NCBI RefSeq assembly: GCF_001583695.1 | Contig: NZ_LOBC01000104.1 | Location: 1 to 64,000 of the forward strand | Length of the DNA: 64,000 nucleotides | Origin: Bacillus wiedmannii | GTDB taxonomy: Bacteria; Bacillota; Bacilli; Bacillales; Bacillaceae_G | Reading direction: 5' to 3' | Shown here: positions 28,294 to 36,485 of the stretch, in pieces | Layout: every line of letters starts with the position of its first letter | How positions within the stretch are numbered: position 1 is the first letter of the stretch | The notes under the pieces: generated by a model | What the model was told of the DNA's origin: nothing | The model's input: the letters and a program-made list of their open reading frames with translations, nothing else | Databases searched by the model: none | Made by a program: the position numbers and the translations under genes

Positions 28294-29187
28294 ATGAACG
28301 TAGACATTTTAAAAATATTTGTTACTGTCGTTGAACAGAAACACTTCTCCCGTGCAGCAGAATTATTAAACCTTTCACAGCCTGGCGTAAGTATGCACAT
28401 ACGCAACTTAGAAAACGAATTTGGCACTACACTTATTCAGCGCTCTCCTAAGCACGTTCAAGTGACAGAGGCTGGAAACATTTTATATATACACGCAAAG
28501 CAAATGCTCTCTCTTTACGAAGATGCTAAACAAGAAATTAACGAATTACATAACGTTGTAACAGGAACTCTTCGCATCGGTGCTAGTTTTACAATTGGCG
28601 AATACTTACTTCCAAAAATACTGGCTAACTATGCGAATGAAAATCCACACGTTGAAGTTCATACCTTTATCTCAAATACAGAAGACGTTTTGCAAAGCCT
28701 TCGCTCTAATCAAATTGATATCGGCTTAGTGGAAGGGCAAGTCGTATATGCCGATGTTGACGTTGAAACATTTATGCAAGATGAAATGAAGCTCGTCGTT
28801 CCGCCAAATCATCCACTGCTCCACACAAATGAAATAAATGAAAACACACTCCAAGATCAAGTATGGGTATTAAGAGAAAGTGGTTCTGGAACACGTGCTT
28901 ATAGTGATCGCTTTATTCATCAACACCATTTAAAAATGAAACGATTCTTTACATTCAGTAGTATTCAAAGCGTGAAGGAAGCAGTTAGTGCTGGGCTTGG
29001 CATCGCTATCCTTTCTGATTGGACTGTACGGAAAGAGCTACTGGCAAAAGAGCTATTCCACGTCGAAGTTCCAAATGAACAACTCATCCGTCCCTTCTCC
29101 ATCGTGCGTGGCAAATACTTTATTCAGTCTAAAGCTATTCAAGTGTTTTTAAATCATGTAGATTCTTTTGCGAAAAAACAGAGTTGA
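28294..29187 (+). CDS. LysR family regulator (CysL/YeiE-like)
   Basis: 297 residues: N-terminal winged HTH (SRAAELLNLSQPGVSMHIRN) and a periplasmic-binding-protein-like effector domain (about 90-295). SD AAAGGAG. It is transcribed away from the yeiH gene and is its likely regulator; sulfite or sulfur-status sensing is known for related proteins and inferred here. The stop codon lies inside the -35 of the next promoter. Confidence 0.9.
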   Translation: MNVDILKIFVTVVEQKHFSRAAELLNLSQPGVSMHIRNLENEFGTTLIQRSPKHVQVTEAGNILYIHAKQMLSLYEDAKQEINELHNVVTGTLRIGASFTIGEYLLPKILANYANENPHVEVHTFISNTEDVLQSLRSNQIDIGLVEGQVVYADVDVETFMQDEMKLVVPPNHPLLHTNEINENTLQDQVWVLRESGSGTRAYSDRFIHQHHLKMKRFFTFSSIQSVKEAVSAGLGIAILSDWTVRKELLAKELFHVEVPNEQLIRPFSIVRGKYFIQSKAIQVFLNHVDSFAKKQS

Positions 29188-29215
29188 CCTTCACATTAGT
29201 GTGAAGGTTTACAAT
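29184..29215 (+). promoter_or_regulatory. MerR-type promoter with 20-bp spacer and 9-bp dyad
   Basis: -35 TTGACC (29184-29189) and -10 TACAAT (29210-29215) are separated by 20 bp. ACCTTCACA and TGTGAAGGT form a dyad across TTAG at 29187-29208, filling the spacer. This is the classic MerR operator geometry. Confidence 0.85.
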
Positions 29216-29238
29216 ACGTTTAAAAGGAGTGAAACACG

Positions 29239-29607
29239 TTGCGAATTGGAGAGTTATCAAAAGAAACTGGCGTTAGCGAAAGATCACTAAGACATTATGA
29301 GGAAAAGGGATTACTCCCTTCTAAACGCCTCACAAATGGCTACCGTGATTTTGATGAAAATGCCATCAAAAAAGTAGAACTTATTCAAATGTACTTACAA
29401 ATTGGCTTAAATTTAGAAGAGACGGCAAGGATGCTGCGTTGCCTTGAAATTGAACCACACCTGTACGAAAATCCTTGCAGCAGTATCCTTACGCTTTATG
29501 AAGATAAACTCAATGAAGTAACGAAGCAAATCTCATTACTTTCCAGCATTCAAACGAATTTGCAAAAACACGTTTCACTCCTAAAACAAGCAAAAGAAAA
29601 GGAATGA
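29239..29607 (+). CDS. MerR family transcriptional regulator
   Basis: 122 residues with start TTG 29239 (SD AAAAGGAG). MerR HTH (ETGVSERSLRHYEEKGLLPS) then a short coiled-coil dimerisation helix. One Cys pair region (RCLEIEPHLYENPC) lies where metal or redox MerR proteins have sensing cysteines. It forms an operon with the oxidoreductase 4 bases downstream and very likely controls the promoter at 29184. Confidence 0.88.
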   Translation: MRIGELSKETGVSERSLRHYEEKGLLPSKRLTNGYRDFDENAIKKVELIQMYLQIGLNLEETARMLRCLEIEPHLYENPCSSILTLYEDKLNEVTKQISLLSSIQTNLQKHVSLLKQAKEKE

Positions 29608-29611
29608 TTAC

Positions 29612-30151
29612 ATGTTTGTTATACATGGCAGTTCAAGACAAAATGGCAATACAGAAGCTTTAACACATACGATGATCGATGGAATTGAAACAGAACAAAT
29701 TTACTTGCAAGACCATACAGTCCATCCTATTACAGACCAACGTCATGATGCAGAAGGATTCCAACCTGTAAATGATGACTACGAGCAGTTAATCGAGCGT
29801 ATGTTAGAGCACGACACAATTATCTTTGCTACACCGCTATACTGGTATGGAATGAGCGGTCATATGAAAAACTTCGTCGATCGCTGGTCACAAAGCTTAC
29901 GCGATACATCCCTTCATTTCAAAGAAAAAATGAAAGGTAAAAAAATGTACGTTGTCATCGTTGGCGGAGACAATCCAAAGCTGAAAGCATTACCGCTTAT
30001 TGCTCAGTTTCAATATATCTTTGATTTTGTTGGTTCATCATTTGAAGGGTATGTTATTGGGGATGCGAATGGATTGGATGAAATCAAAAATGATGCTGAG
30101 GCTCTAGCAAAAGTACAATTGTATAATAATAAGTTCAAAAACAGTAAATAG
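29612..30151 (+). CDS. NAD(P)H-dependent flavin oxidoreductase (flavodoxin-like fold)
   Basis: 179 residues. The FMN-binding loop is GSSRQNGNTE near the N-terminus, followed by FATPLYWYGMSGHMKNFVDR, the flavodoxin-fold quinone or NADPH:FMN reductase pattern. Cytoplasmic; likely reduces quinones or electrophiles. It is co-transcribed with the MerR regulator, which fits an inducible detoxification pair. Confidence 0.87.
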   Translation: MFVIHGSSRQNGNTEALTHTMIDGIETEQIYLQDHTVHPITDQRHDAEGFQPVNDDYEQLIERMLEHDTIIFATPLYWYGMSGHMKNFVDRWSQSLRDTSLHFKEKMKGKKMYVVIVGGDNPKLKALPLIAQFQYIFDFVGSSFEGYVIGDANGLDEIKNDAEALAKVQLYNNKFKNSK

Positions 30152-30159
30152 AAATAAGT

Positions 30160-30189
30160 TTGACAAACCATTTTGTATGCGCATACAAT
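30160..30189 (+). promoter_or_regulatory. ABC-F gene promoter with palindrome over the -10
   Basis: -35 TTGACA (30160-30165), 18-bp spacer, -10 TACAAT (30184-30189). TTGTATGCGCATACAA at 30173-30188 is a perfect 16-bp palindrome ending within the -10, a possible repressor site. Confidence 0.7.
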
Positions 30190-30217
30190 AAAAGTAACAT
30201 TATGAAAGGAAGGTACT

Positions 30218-30403
30218 TTGACCAATGAAGTTCTAATTCTCTTATTTATTTCATCCATCACAAATAGTGAACAAAAAATGATGAAAACTAGCAGGGGATT
30301 AGTCTGTCCATTTGTCGATACTTTCTTTCGAAACGATCATGTAAAAAAATCGTTTATTTATGTACGATTTTTTACATGCAAGGGCGACGTTTATCCTCTC
30401 TAG
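30218..30403 (+). CDS. Candidate leader ORF of the ABC-F attenuator
   Basis: A TTG-started frame of 61 codons behind SD AAGGAAGG; its last codons CCT CTC TAG are the 5' arm of the terminator at 30395. A three-codon ORF (ATG AAG TTC TAA) starts at 30225 in another frame behind the same SD. Either could be the ribosome-stalling leader; the peptide itself shows no domain and is probably not a functional protein. Confidence 0.35.
   Translation: MTNEVLILLFISSITNSEQKMMKTSRGLVCPFVDTFFRNDHVKKSFIYVRFFTCKGDVYPL
30338..30378 (+). promoter_or_regulatory. Leader hairpin upstream of the ABC-F gene
   Basis: CATGTAAAAAAATCG and CGATTTTTTACATG form a 14-bp stem with one bulged A and a 12-nt loop, upstream of the terminator. 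It is a possible element of an antitermination switch. Confidence 0.55.
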
Positions 30404-30424
30404 TGAAACTAGGGAGGTTTTTTT
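30395..30424 (+). terminator. Leader terminator abutting the ABC-F start codon
   Basis: CCTCTCTAG / CTAGGGAGG (9 bp with one G-U, loop TGAAA) is followed by exactly seven T and then the ABC-F ATG at 30425. The 3' arm GGGAGG is also the only SD of the gene, so the stem would block both transcription and translation. Confidence 0.85.
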
Positions 30425-32059
30425 ATGACTATTTTATTCGCACGCAATATTGAAAAGAGCTTTGGTGATCGCACACTATTTACGTTACCGTCACTGGAAA
30501 TTCAAGCACAGGATCGCATAGGAATTGTCGGAGTCAACGGAGCTGGTAAATCTACGTTATTACAAATATTAAGTAAAGAAATAGAAGCTGACAAAGGCAT
30601 AATAACTCATCATAGTTCTATCAGCATCATTCCTCAACTTAGCGAGGAACTACCGGAAACCACTTCTGCTCTCGCAAAAGGAAAATGGAGTATTTCAAAC
30701 GTTACAGATGCAATGAGCGGTGGTGAACGAATGCGGCTAAAGATTGCTCATGCTCTCGAACAAGATGCAGGAATTTTATTTGCTGATGAACCAACAAGCC
30801 ACTTAGATATGGTTGGTACAGAGCAATTAGAAAAGGCACTTTTATCTTATAAAGGGTCACTTGTTTTAATATCGCATGATCGTGAATTTCTAGATAATAT
30901 ATGTACAAAAATTATTGAAATTGAAGACGGGACGATTCAAGAGTATAAAGGAAACTATTCCAACTATCGAAAGCAAAAAGAACGTGAACGAACACAAAAA
31001 CAAGCAGAATATGATCAATATATACAAGAAAAAAATCGTTTAGAGCAATCAATTTCACAAAAAAAGCAACGTGCTTCTAATATGACAAAAATCCCAACTC
31101 GCTTCAGTTCATCTGAATCTAAACTTTATAAGTTAAGCGGGGCTCATGGCCAAGAACAGGTTAGCAAAGCAGCGAACGCACTAGAAACACGTCTCGAAAA
31201 ACTAGAAAAGAAAGAAAAGCCAAAGGATCTTTCTCAGACTCAGTTTGACGTGCAATACCATACACCCATTCATAGTAAAGTGGCAGTACAGTTCAATAAA
31301 GCAACAAAGAAAATAGGCGACCGCACACTATTTAAAAATATGAATGGAACTATTGCCCCTGGTGCAAAACTTGCTATTTTAGGTGCAAACGGAAGCGGCA
31401 AAACAACTTTGTTCAACATGCTTCTCGCAAACGAGCGTGGCATTCAGCTTTCGAAAAGTTGTAAAATTGGATACTTTGAACAAACACTATCAATTTTAAA
31501 AACAGATAAAACCATTTTAGAGAACGTTCTAGAAGAAACCAACTATACAGAAGCATTCGTTAGAACAATACTTGCACGGCTTTTATTCCGCCGTGAAGAT
31601 GTTCATAAACCTGTACATGTCTTAAGTGGCGGCGAACGAATGAAGGTCGCACTCGCAAAAGTATTTTTAGGAAACTATAATATGCTTCTGCTCGATGAAC
31701 CGACAAACTATTTAGACTTAGCGACGCAAGAAGAATTAGAAATCATGTTACAAGAATATCCTGGCACAATACTTTTCATTAGCCATGACCGTGCCTTTAT
31801 TCGCTCTGTTGCAGACCATATTCTACAAGTAGATGAGAGTAAACCAAGAATATTCCACGGTAATTACGAGCAATACACAAAAAGAACCACCGGGGATTCT
31901 GTAAACGTAACTGAACAAGAATTATTACGATTACAAACAAAATTAACAGAAATTATCGGCCGAATTTCCATGCCAAATCATCACGATGATATCCCATCTC
32001 TCGAACAAGAATACGAAACATTATTAGTTCAAATCCAGAAATGTAAAGAAGCGCTCTAA
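30425..32059 (+). CDS. ABC-F ribosomal protection protein (Vga/VmlR-like)
   Basis: 544 residues, two ABC ATPase domains without membrane segments. Walker A GVNGAGKST (36-44) and GANGSGKTT (320-328), signatures SGGERMRL (98-) and SGGERMKV, and DEPT boxes are visible. The charged inter-domain linker (about 180-265, KQKERERTQKQ to KKEKPKD) is the arm that reaches into the ribosome, and a short C-terminal helical extension is present. Such proteins dislodge lincosamide, streptogramin A or pleuromutilin drugs from the peptidyl-transferase centre. The attenuator leader in front fits drug-induced expression. The substrate spectrum is not readable from the sequence. Confidence 0.88.
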   Translation: MTILFARNIEKSFGDRTLFTLPSLEIQAQDRIGIVGVNGAGKSTLLQILSKEIEADKGIITHHSSISIIPQLSEELPETTSALAKGKWSISNVTDAMSGGERMRLKIAHALEQDAGILFADEPTSHLDMVGTEQLEKALLSYKGSLVLISHDREFLDNICTKIIEIEDGTIQEYKGNYSNYRKQKERERTQKQAEYDQYIQEKNRLEQSISQKKQRASNMTKIPTRFSSSESKLYKLSGAHGQEQVSKAANALETRLEKLEKKEKPKDLSQTQFDVQYHTPIHSKVAVQFNKATKKIGDRTLFKNMNGTIAPGAKLAILGANGSGKTTLFNMLLANERGIQLSKSCKIGYFEQTLSILKTDKTILENVLEETNYTEAFVRTILARLLFRREDVHKPVHVLSGGERMKVALAKVFLGNYNMLLLDEPTNYLDLATQEELEIMLQEYPGTILFISHDRAFIRSVADHILQVDESKPRIFHGNYEQYTKRTTGDSVNVTEQELLRLQTKLTEIIGRISMPNHHDDIPSLEQEYETLLVQIQKCKEAL

Positions 32060-32070
32060 TGTCTTCCCTA

Positions 32071-32080
32071 TATATCGACA
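32071..32080. repeat. Single ATATATCG unit
   Basis: TATATCGACA, one isolated copy of the unit seen in the array at 6412. Confidence 0.3.
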
Positions 32081-32137
32081 AGGCCTTCCGCATTTCCCAA
32101 GAAATATTGGAACTTCGACATAGAATAGCATTAATAA

Positions 32138-32173
32138 AAGTGAAAAGCCGTGCATCAGCACGGCTTTTCACTT
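32138..32173. terminator. Bidirectional terminator between ABC-F and ybjQ genes
   Basis: A perfect 16-bp stem (AAGTGAAAAGCCGTGC / GCACGGCTTTTCACTT, 4-nt loop) lies between convergent genes. Confidence 0.85.
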
Positions 32174-32484
32174 TAAATACGGACAGCAGTTCCGCTCACT
32201 GCAACCATTAGCATTCCTTCGCGAACTACTTCGTAATCCACGTCGATACCAACAATTGCATTCGCATTTTTTTGTCTTGCGAAAGTTTTCATCTCTTCCA
32301 TTGCGATGTCGCGTGCTTCTTTTAATTTACTTTCATAAGCACCTGCACGACCGCCGACAACGTCACGGACAGAGGCGAAAAGGTCACGAACGATATTCGC
32401 GCCCATAATCGCCTCTCCATTGACGATATCGATATACTCAATAATTTCTTTTCCTTGAATTGTAGACGTTGTTGTTACAATCAT
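32173..32484 (-). CDS. YbjQ family (UPF0145) protein
   Basis: 103 residues, complete. Family patterns visible: [17 protein letters not shown] at the start, [20 protein letters not shown] in the middle and [11 protein letters not shown] near the end. The fold is a small pentameric or decameric beta-rich protein annotated as putative heavy-metal binding; the function is unproven. SD GGGAGG. Confidence 0.9.
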   Translation of the reverse strand: MIVTTTSTIQGKEIIEYIDIVNGEAIMGANIVRDLFASVRDVVGGRAGAYESKLKEARDIAMEEMKTFARQKNANAIVGIDVDYEVVREGMLMVAVSGTAVRI

Positions 32485-32551
32485 GCTTCATAGCCTCCCA
32501 TATGAGATTTCCATCTACTTATATGATGTGCTAATTCAGTAGAAATTATAT

Positions 32552-34267
32552 TTATGAACTGAACTGTGCTTCGTATAACCTGCTGTATCCTCCGCCTTGC
32601 TCAATTAATTCATCATGTGAACCTTGTTCTGCAATACCATCTTTATTTACAACGACGATACGATCTGCATTTTTAATCGTTGCAAGTCTGTGAGCGATAA
32701 CTAATGTTGTACGGCCGACAGATAGTTCAGCAAGTGATTTTTGAATCGCAAGTTCCGTCTCTGTATCTAATGCGGAAGTCGCTTCATCTAATATTAAAAT
32801 TGGCGGGTTTTTCAAGAACATACGAGCAATCGCTAGACGTTGCTTCTGTCCACCAGAAAGTTTCACACCACGCTCACCGATAACGGTATCTAAACCGTCT
32901 GGTTGTGAGTAAATTAAGTCTTCTAACTGCGCACGTTTTACTGCCTGCCAAATTTCAGCTTCTGACGCCTTTAAGTTTCCGTAAGCGATATTTTCACGAA
33001 TTGTTCCTGAGAATAAGAACACATCTTGCTGCACAATTCCAATTTGCTTACGAAGTGAAGATAACGTCATATCTTTCGTATCAATACCATCAATTTGAAT
33101 CGATCCAGACGATTGTTCATAAAAACGTGGTAATAGACTACATAACGTCGTTTTTCCAGCTCCTGATGGTCCTACGAACGCAACTGTTTCACCTGCATGT
33201 ATTTTCAAACTAATATCATTTAAAATCGGTTCTTTGTTTTCATATCCGAATGTAACGTTGCTATATTGAATATCACCATGTACATGTTTAACTTCCATCG
33301 CATCTTTAGAGTCTACAATATCTGGCTCTGTTTCAAGAAGCTCTACATACCTCTTAAAACCAGCGATTCCTTTCGGATAGCTTTCGATTACCGCATTAAT
33401 TTTTTCAATTGGGCGGAAGAAAATATTCGTTAATAGAACGAATCCTATAAATCCACCGTACGTTAATTCACCTTGCAGAACAAACCATGTACCGCATATT
33501 AAGACGAAGAGTGTTACGAGACGCATGAGCATATAACTAATCGATGAATTTAATGCCATAATTTTATACGCCATTAATTTCGTTGTACGGAAACGAGCGT
33601 TGTTAACAGCAAATTGCTCTTTCTCAAACTTTTCATTTCCGAATGCTTGTACAACACGGATACCGCCAACGTTGTTCTCAATACATGCATTGAAATCAGC
33701 AACGTCTGAGAATAGACGTCTAAACGTACCTGTCATTTTTTTATTGAAGTAAAGTGCCAACCATAATAGGAATGGAATGACGAAGAACGTTAATAGCGCT
33801 AACTTCCAGTTGATCATCATCATAAATGAGAATGCCCCAACTAAAGTCATAACAGCGATAAATAAATCTTCTGGCCCATGGTGAGCAATTTCCCCAATTT
33901 CCATTAAGTCGTTTGTAAGACGTGAAATTAAATGACCTGTTTTATTATTGTCAAAAAATCTGAATGATAGCTTTTGAATGTGATCAAATAATTTCTGCCT
34001 CATATCTGTTTCAATGTTAACACCAAGCATATGTCCCCAATATGTAACGACATATTGTAAGCCTGCATTTAATATATACACTGCAAGTAAACCGAAACAA
34101 GCCCATAAAATAAGCGTCCAGTTTTGTCCGGGCAATAACTTATCAATAAATTGATTTACGATAAGCGGGAAGCCAAGTTCTAGTAACCCTGCGACAACTG
34201 CGCAAGAAAAGTCGAGTATAAATAAACCTTTATACGGTTTATAGTAAGAAAAAAATTTACGTAGCAT
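32552..34267 (-). CDS. ABC exporter half-transporter (ATPase-permease fusion), Fur-box promoter
   Basis: 571 residues. Six transmembrane helices in the N-terminal 310 residues, then an ATPase with Walker A GPSGAGKTT, Q-loop, signature LSGGQKQR and Walker B ILILDEATSALD. It works as a homodimer; family members export lipids, peptides or drugs. A near-perfect Fur box lies over the promoter, so expression should rise under iron limitation, suggesting a siderophore- or iron-related substrate (inference). It stands alone in its transcription unit. Confidence 0.9.
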   Translation of the reverse strand: MLRKFFSYYKPYKGLFILDFSCAVVAGLLELGFPLIVNQFIDKLLPGQNWTLILWACFGLLAVYILNAGLQYVVTYWGHMLGVNIETDMRQKLFDHIQKLSFRFFDNNKTGHLISRLTNDLMEIGEIAHHGPEDLFIAVMTLVGAFSFMMMINWKLALLTFFVIPFLLWLALYFNKKMTGTFRRLFSDVADFNACIENNVGGIRVVQAFGNEKFEKEQFAVNNARFRTTKLMAYKIMALNSSISYMLMRLVTLFVLICGTWFVLQGELTYGGFIGFVLLTNIFFRPIEKINAVIESYPKGIAGFKRYVELLETEPDIVDSKDAMEVKHVHGDIQYSNVTFGYENKEPILNDISLKIHAGETVAFVGPSGAGKTTLCSLLPRFYEQSSGSIQIDGIDTKDMTLSSLRKQIGIVQQDVFLFSGTIRENIAYGNLKASEAEIWQAVKRAQLEDLIYSQPDGLDTVIGERGVKLSGGQKQRLAIARMFLKNPPILILDEATSALDTETELAIQKSLAELSVGRTTLVIAHRLATIKNADRIVVVNKDGIAEQGSHDELIEQGGGYSRLYEAQFSS

Positions 34268-34306
34268 ATCTTACCTCCATTTTCCAAAATTAAAAAGACT
34301 CCCTAA

Positions 34307-34335
34307 ATGATAACCATTATCAAATAATTATTCAA
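34307..34335 (-). promoter_or_regulatory. Promoter with Fur box
   Basis: On the minus strand -35 TTGAAT (34330-34335), 17-bp spacer and -10 TATCAT (34307-34312). TGATAACCATTATCA at 34308-34322 matches the 7-1-7 Fur consensus TGATAATNATTATCA at all but one position and covers the -10. Confidence 0.85.
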
Positions 34336-34375
34336 GTTATCCGTCTATGAAACTAAAAAATTGGATAAATTTAAA

Positions 34376-34417
34376 AAGCCTAACTCCTCATTTATATCCA
34401 TGAGAAATTAGGCTTCA
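34376..34417 (-). terminator. Terminator downstream of the nat region
   Basis: AAGCCTAA ... TTAGGCTT with inner ATGAG/CTCAT pairing forms a long interrupted stem, followed on the minus strand by TTTTT. It separates the nat region from the ABC exporter promoter. Confidence 0.55.
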
Positions 34418-34427
34418 TTTCTATATG

Positions 34428-34613
34428 TTACGGATCGCATTCAACCCAAAGTGCTCTACTGATAAGTTTCGTTCCTTTTATTTTTTCACAAATACATCCT
34501 TTAAATAGTTCAAAACTTATCATACTCCTGATAAATCTTTCGCTTCTCTGTTCTTATCCGGTAACTTCCAACTGTGCAATAAACGGTTTAACTTGTAGAT
34601 CTAAAATTACATA
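34428..34613 (-). pseudogene. Possible gene remnant between nat and the ABC exporter
   Basis: Short protein-like stretches occur in shifting frames on the minus strand: a 31-codon frame (34428-34523) starting MISFELFKGCICEKIKG and ending CDP, and upstream a frame reading YVILDLQVKPFIAQLEVTG (stop at 34554). Neither has a good SD-start pair. This could be a decayed gene or chance; no family identified. Confidence 0.25.
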
Positions 34614-34637
34614 TTAACCCACCCTAAAATCCCCTCA

Positions 34638-35393
34638 CTACACTTGGATTTGAAAATAACGACGAACAGTTTCTTTAATCTCATGTTTTTCTAGCTTTTC
34701 TTTTGTTTTTTCTTTTCCATCAACAATAATCAGTGTGTCTCCTAACAAGGTGATGCGCCCATTTTCTGTAACTCGTGAAAGGAAATACACCTTATTGAAC
34801 ATTGATTCTGGAGCTGTTTCAGTTAAGACACAAATTGGATGAATGTTTTCCAAGTTCCATTTATGAGACGGCTGTTCAAATCGATATAGCATCTCCCAAT
34901 CATCATCCGTCTTTTTTTGCAAATAATAAAATGATGTTGTCTCGTCTTTATTTACTCGGTAAAGACCATCACTATCCACAACTTCCTCTCCATTCAACGG
35001 AACAGGAATTCTCGGTGAATTACCGCCCATGCCTACATCCACCAAATACTCTTTATGATCAATTGGTGCGATTATGAATAAATGAGCATTTTCAAGAGCC
35101 CAAATTCCTTCTCTTACATATACAGTTCCTGCCATAAGATAGGGATCAAATCCTAATTCTTTTAGCAGAAAATAAAATATTCCGTTTAACTCGTAGCACA
35201 CGCCACCCTTCTTCGCATGAACAATTTTTTGATATAAATCTTCTTCACGCAAAGATAGAGGTTTTCTTGCAAGAATATCAAGATTCTCAAAGTGAACGTT
35301 GAGTACATGTTGCTTTTGAAGATGAGATAAGTAAGAGAAACTTACCTCTCTTTTTTCAGATTGAATATGCTCTAAATATTTTTGAATATCCAA
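34638..35393 (-). CDS. nat: Arylamine N-acetyltransferase
   Basis: 251 residues. The NAT catalytic triad is visible: C66 in KGGVCYELNG, H104 in LENAHLFII and D119 in YLVDVGMGG. It transfers acetyl from acetyl-CoA to aromatic amines or hydrazines. It is divergent from a LysR regulator 150 bases away, which probably controls it. B. cereus-group genomes have several NAT copies; which one this is cannot be told here. Confidence 0.92.
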   Translation of the reverse strand: MDIQKYLEHIQSEKREVSFSYLSHLQKQHVLNVHFENLDILARKPLSLREEDLYQKIVHAKKGGVCYELNGIFYFLLKELGFDPYLMAGTVYVREGIWALENAHLFIIAPIDHKEYLVDVGMGGNSPRIPVPLNGEEVVDSDGLYRVNKDETTSFYYLQKKTDDDWEMLYRFEQPSHKWNLENIHPICVLTETAPESMFNKVYFLSRVTENGRITLLGDTLIIVDGKEKTKEKLEKHEIKETVRRYFQIQV

Positions 35394-35543
35394 AAATCAT
35401 CCACCTCATTTTTTATCTATATATAAATTCTTATAGTATTTCTTTTCACACTCCTATTATAAAATTGATTATTGATAAACAAAAATATAAAATAACTATC
35501 ATATTAATAACTTCGAGTATATAAGAGAAGGTGAACATAATTT

Positions 35544-36425
35544 ATGGAATTGCTGCAGCTCAAGTATTTTAAGACAGTCGCTCGGACGGAACATATAACA
35601 AAAGCGGCACAAGAACTTCATATCTCCCAACCAGCTTTAAGCGTTACTATCTCTCGATTAGAAGAAGAGTTAGGGGTTCCCTTATTTGATCGAATCGGAC
35701 GAAAAATCCGTCTAAACACTTTCGGAAAGGCTTTTCTCAAGCAAGTGGATACAGCCCTTGAGGCACTCGAAGTAGGCAAACGACAAGTTACAGATATGGC
35801 TGGATTAGAACAAGGAAGTGTTGTAGTAGCTACTACAACTTTAAATCGGGTCTCTGAATTGCTAGCACCTTTCCTAGCCCTATATCCACACATTAACTTC
35901 CGCATAACACAAGCATCTACAGAAGAATTAAAAATTCAGCTTCTTGAAAAAGGCGAAATCGACTTTTGTCTCACACCTTCACCTATTGATCGACTAGGAG
36001 TCTATAGTCTTCCATTAATGACCGAAGAGATCGTACTAGCTGTACCAAGTACACATCGACTCAAAGATCGCGATCGTATCAAGCTAAGTGAAGTAGCAAA
36101 TGATCCTTTTATCTCCCTAAAACCAGGGTATAGGTTCCGTGAGATTACAGACAATTTCTGCAGACAAGCTGGGTTTACGCCTAACATTGTATGTGAAGGA
36201 GATGAACCTGCAGCAATAAGCGGCTTAGTACGCACTGGACTTGGCGTTGCTTTTTTACCAATCGCAGCAAAAAAGGAATTACCCCCGCTAACGCTTCTCC
36301 ATATTGAAGAGCCCGTTTGCCAATGGACGCCTCATTTAGTATGGAATGAAAAACACTACTTATCACTTGCTGCACAAACGTTTCGTGAGTTTGTTGTGCA
36401 ACATTACGCTCAAGTAAAACCGTAA
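35544..36425 (+). CDS. LysR family transcriptional regulator
   Basis: 293 residues: HTH (ITKAAQELHISQPALSVTIS) and a substrate-binding domain with the GLVRTGLGVAFLP motif typical of the C-terminal half. SD AAGGTGA. Divergent from nat, so likely its regulator; the effector is unknown. A bidirectional terminator separates it from minJ. Confidence 0.9.
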   Translation: MELLQLKYFKTVARTEHITKAAQELHISQPALSVTISRLEEELGVPLFDRIGRKIRLNTFGKAFLKQVDTALEALEVGKRQVTDMAGLEQGSVVVATTTLNRVSELLAPFLALYPHINFRITQASTEELKIQLLEKGEIDFCLTPSPIDRLGVYSLPLMTEEIVLAVPSTHRLKDRDRIKLSEVANDPFISLKPGYRFREITDNFCRQAGFTPNIVCEGDEPAAISGLVRTGLGVAFLPIAAKKELPPLTLLHIEEPVCQWTPHLVWNEKHYLSLAAQTFREFVVQHYAQVKP

Positions 36426-36436
36426 ATCAAAAAAGA

Positions 36437-36470
36437 AGAGGCTATATAACTACAATGTTATATAACCTCT
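36437..36470. terminator. Bidirectional terminator between lysR and minJ
   Basis: AGAGGCTATATAAC / GTTATATAACCTCT (one mismatch, 6-nt loop) lies between convergent genes. Confidence 0.75.
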
Positions 36471-36485
36471 CCTTTCATTTTATTA

